Origin: Chamaecyparis obtusa | Lineage: Eukaryota > Streptophyta > Pinopsida > Cupressales > Cupressaceae | Assembly: GCA_027943335.1 (NCBI GenBank) | Contig: BSBK01000970.1 | Location: forward strand, 1,959,001 to 2,023,000 | Direction: 5' to 3' | DNA: 64,000 bases | Part shown: positions 11,401 through 21,464 of the stretch, piece by piece | How positions within the stretch are numbered: position 1 is the first letter of the stretch | Layout of the letters: every line of letters starts with the position of its first letter | Made by a program: the position numbers and the translations under genes | Notes under the pieces: generated by a model | The model's input: only the letters and a program-made list of their open reading frames with translations | Databases searched by the model: none | Told to the model about the DNA's origin: nothing

Positions 11401-12133
11401 TAGGGTCTGCATCTGGGTTAATTGGAGGCCTAGATGAACTACCCTTAGGCTGAAACATTATGTTGCTGCTGTAATATATCATAAATAATAAAAATAAGCA
11501 TCTACAATAATGAAAATCAAAGATTAGGGCTTCTTACTTTTCAAGTTTTTCCATCAACATAAAATGTAACAAATCTAAGATTCTAAAGATAAAAAAATGT
11601 AAACAAAATGGAAATATGAAATTTGAATGTAAAAAATTCATAGAACAACACAAAAATGTAACTCACCTCTTCAAAATTGCTCCAAGAAGAAATGCAAGTC
11701 AAATTTATAGAGGCCTCCTCCAAATGCTTCTTTTAGCTCCTTTCAATGTGTGAATACAAGCTAGAAACTAGCACAAACAATCAACAATCAATAAATGAAA
11801 GCCAATCGATTTGCTAATCTATTTTCTAAAACCCCTATATTCTTCTCCCAAGCCTTTTTTCTCTCTTCTAAGTGTTTGCACATGATGAAATGACCTATTT
11901 AGGTCTTAGAAAAGGCTTATGACACAAAAAGAATGATTAAAAATAATTAATTTTTTTATTTTTTGCTTTTTAATGACTACTAGACGCGACAAACTCTGGA
12001 GGATGAGACTCGCCGAGTCCACCGAGTCCTTGGACTGTGCGAGTCTTGCAGGACTCGACCAAGTCAGCTTGCCGAGTCAAAAAGACTCTACAAGCCTGAC
12101 TCGGCTTGGGACTCGCCGAGTCCTGTATCTATT
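8499..12133 (-). mobile_element. hAT transposon copy A (minus orientation)
   Basis: About 3.6 kb. The left end reads ATAGCTACAAG and the right end, read inward on the minus strand, reads AATAGATACAGG, giving a short imperfect terminal inverted repeat. Each end has a GC-richer subterminal block packed with ACTCGG / CGAGTC motifs (8515-8575 and 11985-12125). In between lies a hAT transposase in pieces on the minus strand. The left flank is TGTGAATC but the right flank is GTTCCAAC, so the element does not carry one matching duplication. This is explained by recombination with hAT-B. Confidence 0.87.
8890..11458 (-). pseudogene. hAT-A transposase, degenerate
   Basis: Segments in order on the minus strand: 11458-11110 is a BED-type zinc-finger region (ARDKAWKHVIPGSKQ, CWNCHVKYNGGGINILKYH); 10960-10737 has KGPILTQKV and GCTIMTNGWTDR; 10594-10350 is the DUF659 part (EYLCEVIEEVLKEV, IVMDNAENYVVASK, HCINLMLEGLGKLG); 10300-10070 has MRKFTNKKELSPLGVTQFA; 9948-9565 has MGYIYEGMDRVKEAIRKF; 9379-8890 is the C-terminal dimerisation region (SASGCERNWSMFDHIHSKKR) with an acidic tail. 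The segments are separated by introns, as in copy B. Relative to copy B, the part after the BED region is deleted. The transposase would cut and paste the element. This copy is inactive. Confidence 0.82.
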
Positions 12134-12141
12134 GTTCCAAC
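12134..12141 (+). repeat. target duplication 2, copy at hAT-A right end
   Basis: The 8 bp GTTCCAAC abut the right end of hAT-A. Their exact reverse complement, GTTGGAAC, abuts the right end of hAT-B (16495-16502). Confidence 0.85.
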
Positions 12142-12490
12142 AACGCATGACATTGGAGGCTTTTCTTACACCATTAGGGGTATAAATTTCAATCTGTTTG
12201 ATGCTGGTTTGTATTATAACAACTGTCTATTATGGTTTGATATATTTTTATTTGCACCTTTAATGGACATTCATCACATTTTTGCGGATTCATTCAACTG
12301 GACAGCTGGCATCAATGACATGATGAGAGACAACTATCTCTTCCATTTGAGGGAGTGTGATAGTGTGATGACTTGGGATCGAATGATTTGCATGATGAAT
12401 GGAGTGCTTCTCTGGTTGCTGCAAATTGATGACAATTGTATCAGAGTAGCGCAACAAGTTGGTGGAACCATATTACTAAGATTGATATAG
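12134..12490 (+). pseudogene. detached 3' part of an anonymous coding sequence
   Basis: From the target duplication, the frame GTT CCA ACA (VPT) is open to a TAG ending at 12490. It includes THDIGGFSYTIRG, FDAGLYYNNC, FNWTAGINDMM and RECDSVMTWDRM. The same three residues VPT end the matching piece on the minus strand at 16503, so the two pieces were one frame before the hAT insertion and inversion. After the TAG the frame stays mostly open to about 12690. I do not recognise the protein. It may be part of an old element or of a retrocopied gene. Confidence 0.55.
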
Positions 12491-12692
12491 GATCTTGGTA
12501 TTCAAACTGGCATACAAGTGCAGATAACATTTGGCATTGATAGTATGGTGAGATAGATCTATCTCCTCATTTTCAGCGTGGGAGGTAGAATGGTTTGGGA
12601 TCTTGGCATTGGCTTGATTGGTGCACTATTTCGTTGGGATCATCACAAGTTGCTTCACAAGTCTGCACTTAAAATATTAACTATTGTCCACA

Positions 12693-12870
12693 GGTTAAGC
12701 TTAATTGGTCAACATAGAGGGTTTTCATTGTGAAGACCCAAGTTCAAATCCCTATAGGGGCATCTAATGTGGAATTCTATGTTGTGACCGAAGTCGATTT
12801 GGTTTCTAAATAAAGTAGCGACTCTTCCATAGGGAATTTCTAGTTTGTTAGTTTCTACTAAGTGTTGTCT
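12693..12870 (+). mobile_element. probable tRNA-derived SINE
   Basis: About 70 bp at 12693-12763 resemble a tRNA. There is an A-box-like stretch (TTAATTGGTCAACATAG), an anticodon-arm-like segment, and a clear B box, GTTCAAATCCC, at about 12742-12752, followed by a short T-arm complement (TATAGGGG). About 100 bp of unrelated sequence follows. This is the usual build of a plant SINE with an internal RNA polymerase III promoter. No target duplication was identified. It lies inside the inverted segment. Confidence 0.5.
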
Positions 12871-12912
12871 AGAGCTTGTCTGAATAATATAGAGCAACAA
12901 TAGATCGATATT
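12871..12912 (+). repeat. inverted fragment of the Copia-1 5' LTR
   Basis: Read on the minus strand from 12920, it gives TGTGAATCAATATCGATC then TTGTTGCTCTATAT. This is the sequence that follows the same point in the left LTR (near 3148-3180). Beyond about 12870 the match is lost, so the rest of that LTR is deleted or replaced. Confidence 0.75.
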
Positions 12913-12920
12913 GATTCACA
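12913..12920 (-). repeat. target duplication 1, copy at hAT-B left end
   Basis: GATTCACA is the exact reverse complement of the 8 bp at 8491-8498. Confidence 0.85.
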
Positions 12921-15900
12921 ACATAGATACAGGCCTTTGCAAGTCTTGACAGGACTCGACGAGCCCCGAGCCGAGTCAAGTTCTTTTTGACTCAACAAGC
13001 TGACTCGGCAGAGTCCTGGCCGAGTCCAAGGACTCGGTGGACTCAGTGAGTCCCATCCTCTGGACTTTGCTGCGTCCAACAATCATTAAAAAACAATTTT
13101 TTTTTAATTTTTTTTTTAATCATTCTTTTTGTGTTATATGCCTTCTCTAAGACCTAAAAAGGTCATTGCATCATTTGCAAACACTTAGAAGAGAGAAAAA
13201 AGGCTTGGGAGAAGAATATAGGGGTTTTAGAAAATAGATTAGCAAATCGATTGACTCTCATATATTGATTGTTGATTGTTTGTGCTAGTTTCTAGCTTGT
13301 ATTCACACATTGAAAGGAGCTAAAAGAAGCATTTGGGGGAGGCCTCTATAAATTTGAGTTGTGTTTCTTCATTTTTAGAGCAATTTTGAAGAGGTGAGTT
13401 ACATTTTTGTGTTGTTTTATGAATTTTTTACATTCAAATTTCATAGTTCTATTTTGTTTACATTTGTTTGTCTTTAGAATCTTAGATTTGTTACATTTTA
13501 TATTGATAAAAAAACTTGAAAAGTAAGAAGCCCTAGTCTTTGATTTTCATTATTGTAGATCCTTATTTATTTTATTTATGATATATTGCAGCAGCAACAT
13601 AATGTCTCAACTTGAGGGTAGTTCATCTAGGCCTCCAATTAACCTAGATACAAACCATGTTCGTGTAGCAAGGGATAAGGCTTGGAAACATGCCATCCCA
13701 GACTCAAAAAAAGTAGTTACATGTTGGCATTGTCATGTTAAATATAATGGGGGAGGTATTAACAGATTGAAATATCACGCACATGTATCAAGGCATGATG
13801 CTAAACCATGCCAAAAAACAACTCCAGAGGTTGTACGTGAAATGCAAGCTCATTTAAAGACCCATGAAGAGAAAAAAGTACTAAGAAAGAAGCAACATGA
13901 AGAAATGACAAACTTAGGTGGAGAGAGCTCTTCAAGTCTTCGTTCTCCATTACCTCCATCTAGTAGTGGTATTGCAAGTGCAAATGTGACCATTGGGCCT
14001 TGGATTCGTAAGAAGAAATCCACACTAGATTCCATTTTTGTTCCACGCATGATTCCGGGTGCCCCTAATGATGAGGAGCTAAAAGGTCCTATTTTGACCC
14101 GAAAGGTGGCTAATGTAAAAGTTGCAATTGAGGATTAGCGTGAGGTATGGAGGAGGAAGGGTTGCACAATCATGACTGGTGGTTGGACCGCCAGAAGAAA
14201 TATAACACTGCTTAATTTTCTTGTCTTGTCATCAGGTAATTGTAGAACTTGTACGTAGTACTACTACTTACTAGTAGTAAACTATTGATTTAGTGATTAA
14301 TATTTTAAATTATGATTGTACTAAATTGCTTTTTTTTCCTTAGGTGCCACAATGTTTTTGAAATCAATTGATGTTTTAGGGAAAACAAAAAATGTTGAGT
14401 ATCTTTGTGAGGTAATTGAGGAAGCGTTGAAGGAGGTGGGTGAAGAGAATGTGGTGCAAATAGTCATGGATAATGCAGCAAATTATGTTGTTGCAGGTAA
14501 ACTTCTTATTGAGAGGCACGACCACTTGTTTTGGACCCCTTGTGCTGCTCATTGCATTGACCTCATGTTGGAGGATTTTGACAAACTTGGATAAAATATG
14601 TATAGAGCAAGGAAGGAATATTTGTAAATTCTTATATAATCATACTTGGGTCCTCAATCTTATGAGGAAGTTCACAAATAAAAAAGAGTTGTCTCGTCTA
14701 GGGGTCACTCAATTTGCAACAAATTTTCTCACATTGCAATCTTTGCTTAAGTCCAAGGGCACTTTGAAAGGCATGTTTGTTAAGTGAGGAGTGGATTGCA
14801 TCATCATATGCAAAGACCAATGCAGGGAGTGAGACAACTAATTCGATTTTTTATGAGAGTGACTTTTGGCAACCGTCCAAGGAGATTGTGGAGGTAACTT
14901 TTTTTTGTCCTCATTTCCATTTCATTTCATCATTTTGGTTCACACTTGTTTATGTTCATTGTTCATTTTTTAAAGTAAAACTTAAAGCTTAATGTTTCTA
15001 ACTTTCTACTTTCACAATGATTACAGTTCATAGAGCCTCTTATTTCTCCTACAAATTGCTGATGGAGAGAAGCCCACAATAGGATATATTTATGAGGGCA
15101 TGGATAGGGTGAAAGCGGCCATTAAATTTTTTTATGTAGGGAATCAGGATAAATATGGTCTCATATGGGCTGTCATTGATCGTCGATGACACAATCTACT
15201 TCACAGGCCTATACATGTAGCTGCCCACTTCCTTAATCCAACATTCCAATTTAGCCTAGGGTTTAAGGTCGATGATGAGGTGTGGAGTTGGCTCTATGAT
15301 GTTGTAGAGAGAATGTCACTGTATGAATCAATTGAAACACATGTAGTTCTTGAGATAGAAATGTATAGGACTTCACAATGAGACTTATTCTCACAAGACT
15401 TATGCAAGAAAAATCGGGCACTACTAGTGCGAGGTAAAAATCTATGATTCTAAAATTTAAATTCCAATTTCTAATTTCTAATTCTATTACCATTTTACAT
15501 TGATAAAGTCAAAGTTATGGAATTGATTTTTAAAATCTCTTGTTTCAGATGCATGATGGGAGATGTTTGGTAATACAGTGCGAAATTTATAGAGGATCGC
15601 AGTTTGTATCTTGAGCCAGCCATGTAGTGCTTCAGGATGCGAACGCAATTTGAGTATGTTCGAGCATATACACTCGAAGAATCGCAATAGGTTGGCAGTG
15701 AAAAGGATGAATGATCTTGTGTTTGTGCATTATAACCTTTGTCTTCGTCATAGACAGATTTTGGGCACCAACACATCTCCTATCATTTTAAAGGAGGTTG
15801 ATCCACTAGTAGACTGGAACACTAAGATTGATGACCCGTCTTCGGTGATGAAGATTTGGAATGGGTTGATCAGGTGGATCGAGAGGTAGAGGCAGTAGTA

Positions 15901-16494
15901 ATGGTACAGGAGGAGGCTAGAGCGCGAGGAGACCTAGTGGAGGACTCTAAGGCTGAGAGTGAGGGATTCAAGGATGATGAGGATTATGAGGATGATGAGG
16001 ATGCCATTGAGGTTGAGCCTTAGACACAGGGATAGGAGATGGTTGCAGAATCTTCCATGACCTATCTTAGGCGTACACGCAGGAAGACATAGGGCCTTAG
16101 TCTTCTAGGCTCTAGCTTTTATTTTGATATATGTTTTGAACTTTTGATTCCATGGATTTTATATTCCATGAATATTGTAGACTTTTGACAGTGACACTTT
16201 ATATTTCAGATTTCTAATATGTTATTTAGGAACTAGTTTAACAATTAACTTATTTCCTTCAGAAATTCACATTTATACTTATGTGATGAATGTAAACTTG
16301 TGTATGTGTGCAAAGTAGCTTCTATTTATCTCAATTATTGTGTCTTTGATGTTAATTGACTGAATGATGCATGAAAAAAGTTTTAAATCCTTAAAATCTT
16401 TGAATTTCTTGGGTTTTTCAATTTGCCGAGTCTGGGCGCTGAGTTCGAGTCTGAGCCCGAATCCAGCTTGCCGAGTCTGAGTCTTGTAACTATG
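12921..16494 (+). mobile_element. hAT transposon copy B (plus orientation)
   Basis: About 3.6 kb, inverted relative to hAT-A. The left end is ACATAGATACAGG and the right end is CTTGTAACTATG. Subterminal ACTCGG / CGAGTC clusters lie at 12955-13050 and 16425-16485. Internal sequence and transposase match hAT-A. The flanks are GATTCACA on the left and GTTGGAAC on the right, complementary to the left and right flanks of hAT-A respectively. Confidence 0.87.
13602..16093 (+). pseudogene. hAT-B transposase with recognisable introns, degenerate
   Basis: The start is the ATG at 13602 (MSQLEGSSSRPP), just after an acceptor TTGCAG. Exon 1 has the BED-type region (ARDKAWKHAIPDSKK, CWHCHVKYNGGGINRLKYH), a Ser-rich linker and GPILTRKV. 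It is broken by a TAG at 14136-14138, then reads GCTIMTGGWTARR. Introns with GT…AG ends are visible at 14236-14343, 14894-15026 and 15435-15548. Exon 2 has the DUF659 core (VMDNAANYVVAGK, CAAHCIDLMLED with the hAT CxxH). Exon 3 has GYIYEGMDRVK. The last exon has the dimerisation motif SASGCERNLSMFEHIHSK and an acidic tail ending near YLRRTRRK. Several frameshifts and stops make it inactive. Confidence 0.83.
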
Positions 16495-16502
16495 GTTGGA
16501 AC
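16495..16502 (-). repeat. target duplication 2, copy at hAT-B right end
   Basis: GTTGGAAC is the exact reverse complement of the 8 bp at 12134-12141. Confidence 0.85.
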
Positions 16503-16924
16503 CTCATCACTATGACAATATCCAACATTGTAGTATTGATCCCTATTATTCCAGTCTATCCAAACAACTGATGTCATCAAATGACAATCTGAAACTTTTG
16601 TAACCAACAATGTAAGCATAACACGAGTGGTTGATCCCCAAGGTGTATGCTCAACCACCCCAACTATGTCCATGACTTGAGCCTTCAAATGGCTCTCCAA
16701 AAGTGACTCATGATCTCCATAATGCAAACTGTGTGTATACTCAGTAATTTTAGAATCATGCTCGTTCTCAAACCCATGCAAATCTGAATGCTCCTCGTGC
16801 TTGACCTACTTAAGGGGTTCTCCCCTCAAACCATGAGTACCAATCTCATCCTCAAATACTATGTGAGCCATAGAAGACTGAAATTCTGCCAAGGATGATG
16901 CTTGAGCCAAGCTCAATTCTTCAC
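16503..16924 (-). pseudogene. anonymous intronless coding sequence, middle part
   Basis: The minus-strand frame from 16924 reads EELSLAQASSLAEFQSSM, then FEDEIGTHGLRGEPLK, one stop, then HGFENEHDSKITEYTH, HYGDHESLLESHLKAQVMD and NNRDQYYNVGYCHSDEVPT up to the hAT-B junction. It is open over about 140 codons except for one stop. It continues upstream beyond the solo LTR (18154-18840) and downstream in the inverted segment (12134-12490). Composition is protein-like and no intron signs are seen. The family is not recognised. It could be a decayed open reading frame of a larger element or a retrogene. Confidence 0.55.
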
Positions 16925-18148
16925 TGTAATGTCCCCACTTTAGCAGTTGACCAAGTGTGTGTGCGTTAGCCTTGTTCTACATGGTCTCGAGGGCTAACGA
17001 AGGGTTTAAGGGGATCCTGGAGTGTTTTGGCCTAGTCATTTTCAGTTTGGGCCAAAATGAAGTTGATTTACTCAGTTTCAGGCATACTTACTATTTTTAG
17101 TAAGTTAACAGGACACAGTGGAGGCTAGTTTTGGTGATTGGATTTGATACTCCTCGGTGAGAGCTTTCCGATGGGCTATCACTCGCATTATTCGGAGTCC
17201 GATTGCTAATACATTTTAATGCCTGAAGTTTTATTAAAGTAGCATTTAATTTAATTGTAAAATATTAAAGTGTTACTTTAATATTTATTTTATGGGGATG
17301 TGTACCCAAGGGAGACATAAGTGGATATCTTAATATATGTTTTATATTGCACATCTTTTATCCCACATTGCCCATGAGAGTTGAGTCGACTCTTGGAAAT
17401 AGAATAAAAGGAAGCGTTTGTGGCTTCATTAGACATGTTGAATATGAGAAGAAATTGGTGTGTGAGTTGCAGATCCGTTCTTGGCATTAGAGGACGTCAA
17501 TCCTCTCTTGTGACATTCTAGACGTCATTCCCTTGGGGTTTGGCCTTTGGAATCTATTGCTATCAGCTCCATTAACAGGCAGATTGGGTGCTTTTTCAGC
17601 TACAGGCAGATTGGGTGTTTCGTTCTTATCTTCCTCTCTACTTGTCCGATGCTTATGTCACTTTGAGGGAATGATTTCAAGAAGATATTGAACCGTTTGA
17701 GGGCAGATTATAATAGTACTGTAGCGCAGCACTATTCATGTTACTCTAGCACAGCACTATTCACACTACTGTAGTGCGACACTATTCACGGGTACTATTC
17801 ATACCACTGTAGCAGCAGATTTTGTAAACATTTGATGAAACATTATTCAATAATGCTGTAGTAATTCGTGAGTTGATAACTTGCCATGTATTTGCTTCTT
17901 ATTGAAATGATATTTTACCAGTAGTAGCCAGTTTCTAGTTTGCATATTATTGTAGTTTCCTTCTTGTTCATGTTGTGTTTTTTCAAGTTTATGCCAAAAC
18001 ATAAAACAAACAAACAAATGTCTCATTTCTGGAAGTCATAAGGGGATTAAACATTAAACGGAGAAATAAGAAGTTGGATGCAAATTGTTTGACATAATTC
18101 CTTTCAGCAATTGGTTAGTCTTTTGGGCATTTAGGGGTACCCATTACA
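16925..18148 (+). repeat. Gypsy-type solo LTR
   Basis: It starts TGTAATGTCCCC and ends CCATTACA, with 5-bp duplications TTCAC at 16920-16924 and 18149-18153. No internal region is present, so it is a solo LTR left by LTR-LTR recombination. The start and end resemble the LTRs at 26627-28145 and 29976-32486, including the short palindrome CTTACTATTTTTAGTAAG near 17088. Several short GCACTATTCA-type repeats occur at about 17715-17810. It interrupts the anonymous coding sequence in frame. Confidence 0.85.
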
Positions 18149-18153
18149 TTCAC

Positions 18154-18840
18154 AAAGCTCATAAATCTGAATTTCTGATTCTTAAAGGGCCATTTGAGTG
18201 TTCTTAAAAGAATCCTTTGTAACCATAAGCTGATTAGTAAGCTTGTCTACCTCTTCTTTCTCTTTTAGTGCATCGATAGAGATCTCACCAAGCATGAAAA
18301 TATCAGAAAGTAGTTGTAGGTAATTAGTCTTCTTTACCACTAACACTTCTCTAAGTGCTTGTAAATCTTAAAGGGAAAGTCCTTTACCAAGGTCCATATG
18401 TATTCCTAAAGACCTCCAACACATTTTTTCCATCAGCTTATGGGTGTCATCAAAATGTTTAATGACTGCAATAATTTGGTCTTCATTTATCTTCAACTGT
18501 ACTGCCAAATGATAGGATTCTTGAGACCTATCAACCCCATACAAGTTTTTTGATTATGATCAGCAACATGCAACTCTAAATCTGATTTGTTTTTGAGGTT
18601 AATATTAACACCATCAATGCTATCAATGCCATCCTTCATGCACAACTATATAGGTGAAGTTAGAACAGCACTATGCTCAAAAGCAGATACATAACAAATT
18701 GGGTCCATGTCATTTGGAGGGTCAATCTCACTTGGATCAACATAAGCATTAGCACTCACATAAGATGCGGAGCCATCATCATTGGCTGATTGAAGAAAAT
18801 CTTCATTGATTTTATAGGAGGATTGCTCATGTCGCAAAGG
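18154..18840 (-). pseudogene. anonymous coding sequence, upstream part (coiled-coil-like)
   Basis: On the minus strand, from 18540 down to 18154, one frame reads DRSQESYHLAVQLKINEDQI, HFDDTHKLMEKM, DLQALREVLVVKKTNYLQL, ALKEKEEVDKLTNQLMVTK and then ESEIQIYELC, with stops after GLSL and after MAL. Without the solo LTR it joins directly to EELSLAQ at 16924. The K/E/L pattern suggests a coiled coil. Farther upstream (18837-18646) another frame has SYKINEDFLQSANDDGSASY. No known family is recognised. Confidence 0.5.
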
Positions 18841-19853
18841 GGCTATGACTATTTATTTGTCATTGTAGATTGGTTTAGCAAAATGCATATTTTTAAAAAT
18901 TTCCTATAGAAACACCCTTAAGGCAAATGAAACAACTGAATTGTTTTTGACTAATGTTGGGGTTCGTTTTGTTTTGCCATGTTCCATTGTTTTAGATAGG
19001 GACTCTTGGTTGTGGCATTTTTTTGAATGAATACTGGAAGAAGTAGATCCAAAATTGAAGAAATCTACTTTCTACCCTCAAATGGATGGGCAAACCAAAG
19101 TTTTGAAAATGGGATATTAATTCATCTCTTAAGAGTGTACAATAGGAAGCGTCTTAAGACTTGGGATGAAAACTTGGTATATATTGAACATGTTTTGGTA
19201 AAAATCACTAAAATTTCATCGATGTTGTGATGGGACATCCACATGAGGTAGAGTACAAAGTGGATTTAGAAGTCCACAAGGCTGAAAAGTTCACTGAGAT
19301 GATTCAACAAACACATCTTTAAATGCTAGGGATGTTAAAGGAGTCTCAATCTAAATACAAAGTGAGACATGATTAATACTATGTTGAGTATAAGTTCCAT
19401 AATGGGGATAAAATGTAGTTTCATTAAAGGAAACAAAGACTTGAAGGTGAATTAAAAAAGATGTAACCATTACAATATGGTCGATTCGAGATTATTGAGT
19501 TAGAACATTTTCATATATATTGACTTTGCCACCATTCATGAGGGTCTATTCTATGATCAATGTTTAATATTTGCTTGTCTTTTAGGCTTCCATGCGAAAC
19601 AAAGATGAAGCACCTTTGTCACTTTCCCTTGAATTGCTTGATTCTAATTCTCACGAAGATTTGGACAAAGAGGCTATTTTGTTGTTGGAAGAGAGCGTTA
19701 TAGGAAGGGAGTTCAAGAGACTTGGCAAGTTGATTTGAAAGGTAAAAAATTAGGGAAGACAAGGTGGTATTCCAAAGACAAGTTGAGAGAAATGTTTCCA
19801 CATATATTATGTTTTTTAGATTATGGGTGCCAAAAGCCTCCTAATTGGGGAGG
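18841..19853 (+). pseudogene. Ty3/Gypsy integrase and C-terminal remnant
   Basis: Plus-strand sequence reads DYLFVIVDWFSKMHIF, the start of a Gypsy integrase core. After several stops come LPSNGWANQSFENG (from the usual HPQTDGQTE region, about 19073-19110) and LLRVYNRKRLKTWDENLVYIEHV. Later pieces resemble the C-terminal end of Gypsy pol (YKVRHD, YKFHNGDKM, and SRNKDEAPLSLSLELL near 19590-19640). A purine-rich stretch, AATTGGGGAGG, precedes 19854 and may be the polypurine tract. gag, protease and RT are missing from the window, so only the 3' part survives. Confidence 0.7.
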
Positions 19854-20480
19854 TGTGCTATGAAATAGACCAGTTAAGTTGGTTTAGAAGATTGTCAATC
19901 CCATTAAGTCACTTCCTTGAAGACCTCCAATTCCCACCAAACTAGTTTAAATGCAAGATCCATATCCTAATGCGAATGACCAAACATTAGGTTGTAGGAG
20001 ATACAAAAGTGGTAAACTTTTGTAGAATCCAATAGGCTGAATTGGACACCTAGGGGATTCCGAGGCAATGAAAAAAAATGTATCTTTAATAGGTTTGACC
20101 TGTCATTATCAGATTATGACAGATAATTAGTGCAACCGTTATTAATCATGTCACACCTGGAAAAATGACAGTTTTGCAGCCAAGGAGATGAGTTTGGTGT
20201 TTCTTATCTTGATTCGTGGGCTTCTGAGATTTTTGATCTTCATTCTCAAATGGCCTTGTAACATATGGAACTATAATTCTCCCTTTGAAACATTTAGAAG
20301 GGTTTCTTTTGAGTTGTATGTGACTATAATGCTATAATTTTGCAACAGTCAGGTAGTCTTGTATGTGTTGTAATTGGGAGGGCTAGGGAGCAATGGCATT
20401 GTTGTTTAGGTGTTTGGGCATCAAAAACATTGTCTAGAGTGTCCTTGAAGGCCTCTACAGGACATTAAACCATGTAACCA
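19854..20480 (+). repeat. probable 3' LTR of the Gypsy remnant
   Basis: It begins TGTGCTATGAAATAG right after a polypurine-like tract. The right end is not certain; a CA end near 20480 is plausible. No second copy is in the window, so the call rests on position only. Confidence 0.4.
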
Positions 20481-20639
20481 ACAAAGGAGATGGTGGCTAC
20501 AGGAGGTTAGATCTCTAATGGTGGGAACTATGATGTGGTAATGTGTGATTGCTATATTTTATGCTTGCATTCTTAGTCACTATGAGCCAAAGCAGAAAAT
20601 GTGTAATGTATAAGAAATTGTCAGTGTTATTGTGAGATG

Positions 20640-21240
20640 TGATGGCAAAAGGAGTTTGAACGCTTGCATTATCTCGTGATTGAGTATTGATTTCCAAGGT
20701 CACCAAGAGACCGGGGTACTTGGGGACTCCGGAGGCTGGTACTTGTACCAGTACAGCTAATTCACAAAAATAAGAGATGCGGGGTACTTGGAGATGCCAC
20801 TTTTTTTTTAATAAAATATAATATAGTAATTTCCAAAAAATATCATGAGATAGAACTTTGAAAACAAGAATAGTGGTAAAGTTTAACATTAACTTTGAAA
20901 TTTATTATGGGTATTTAATAATTTCTAATAAAGTACACAACAAATCACCTCACATATGGGCCTTTGGTCGAAGGAGACACATGGGAGATGGGGAGACAGT
21001 GGGAGATGGGGAGACAGCAGGAGATGTGGAATTGAAGTCTCCAGCCGAAAATGAAAATTGAGGAAGTTCCAAAAGAACCCAAGATGTGTCTCTCTCCAAG
21101 ACACATCTTAGGAGGTGGAGACACGTCTCCTAGTTACAGAGTCAATTTCTATAATTTAGATTTGGAATTGGTTGTATTAGCTAAGACCAAAACATCTATA
21201 TTGAAATCTAGGCGGGAGAAAGAAGAAATCAGGCTAACTT
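20640..21240. repeat. GC-richer repeat-derived stretch, type unclear
   Basis: It contains GGGGTACTTGG-type motifs (20715, 20781), a short tandem duplication of GGGAGATGGGGAGACAG near 20985-21020, and an inverted motif, AGACACATC / GGAGACACG, near 21085-21130. Such clusters resemble subterminal regions of hAT-like elements, but no ends or target duplication were found. Confidence 0.35.
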
Positions 21241-21437
21241 TCAGTAGGATAAATAATATGTTATGAAATCCATGCTTATAGCAGCAGTGTGAAGATGATA
21301 GGCAATAAAAGCCATCACTATGGCAGTAGCATGTAGATGATCAGCGATGGCCATGTGTTGTTGAACTTTGGTGACAATCTTTTTTGTAGATCCAGTTTAC
21401 TGTAATGCATTTCCCTAAAGAATGGTTCTCTTTGCAG

Positions 21438-21464
21438 ATGCTGTTGGGTCGAATTCAGATGCAA
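21438..21464 (+). CDS. possible micro-exon of the host gene
   Basis: A good acceptor (TTCTCTTTGCAG) precedes 21438. If it is entered in phase 1 from the exon ending at 2691 it reads Y-AVGSNSDA. A donor GTCTTA after 21464 leaves phase 1, which fits the next exon (giving T-GHSKLSG). A better-looking donor, GTATCT at 21479, would give an in-frame TAG and does not fit the phase. The 27-nt size and weak donor make this tentative. Confidence 0.4.

Larger units (their letters stand above)
12134..12920. other. segment inverted by recombination between the two hAT copies
   Basis: The left part (12134-12490) continues in frame a coding sequence that reads on the opposite strand up to 16503. The right part (12871-12920) continues, in inverted orientation, the LTR that stops at 8498. 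Both junctions carry exact 8-bp hAT target duplications in swapped pairing. The simplest model is inversion by crossing-over between the inverted hAT copies. Confidence 0.85.
2692..21437 (+). other. giant intron, about 18.7 kb (inferred)
   Basis: This interval runs from the GTAAGT donor at 2692 to the TTTGCAG acceptor at 21437. It holds a Copia element, two hAT copies, an inverted segment, a Gypsy solo LTR and a Gypsy remnant. The exons on both sides are in compatible phase (T + AT codon). Introns this long are typical of conifers and other large-genome gymnosperms (established knowledge). Transcript evidence would settle it. Confidence 0.5.

Noticed and set aside
12693..12763. A functional tRNA gene
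   Set aside because: B box is good but acceptor and D arms do not pair; better explained as a SINE head.
8499..16494. A single giant foldback transposon made of two inverted hAT arms
   Set aside because: Each arm has its own two ends, and the flanking 8-bp duplications and adjacent sequences show two separate insertions followed by inversion.
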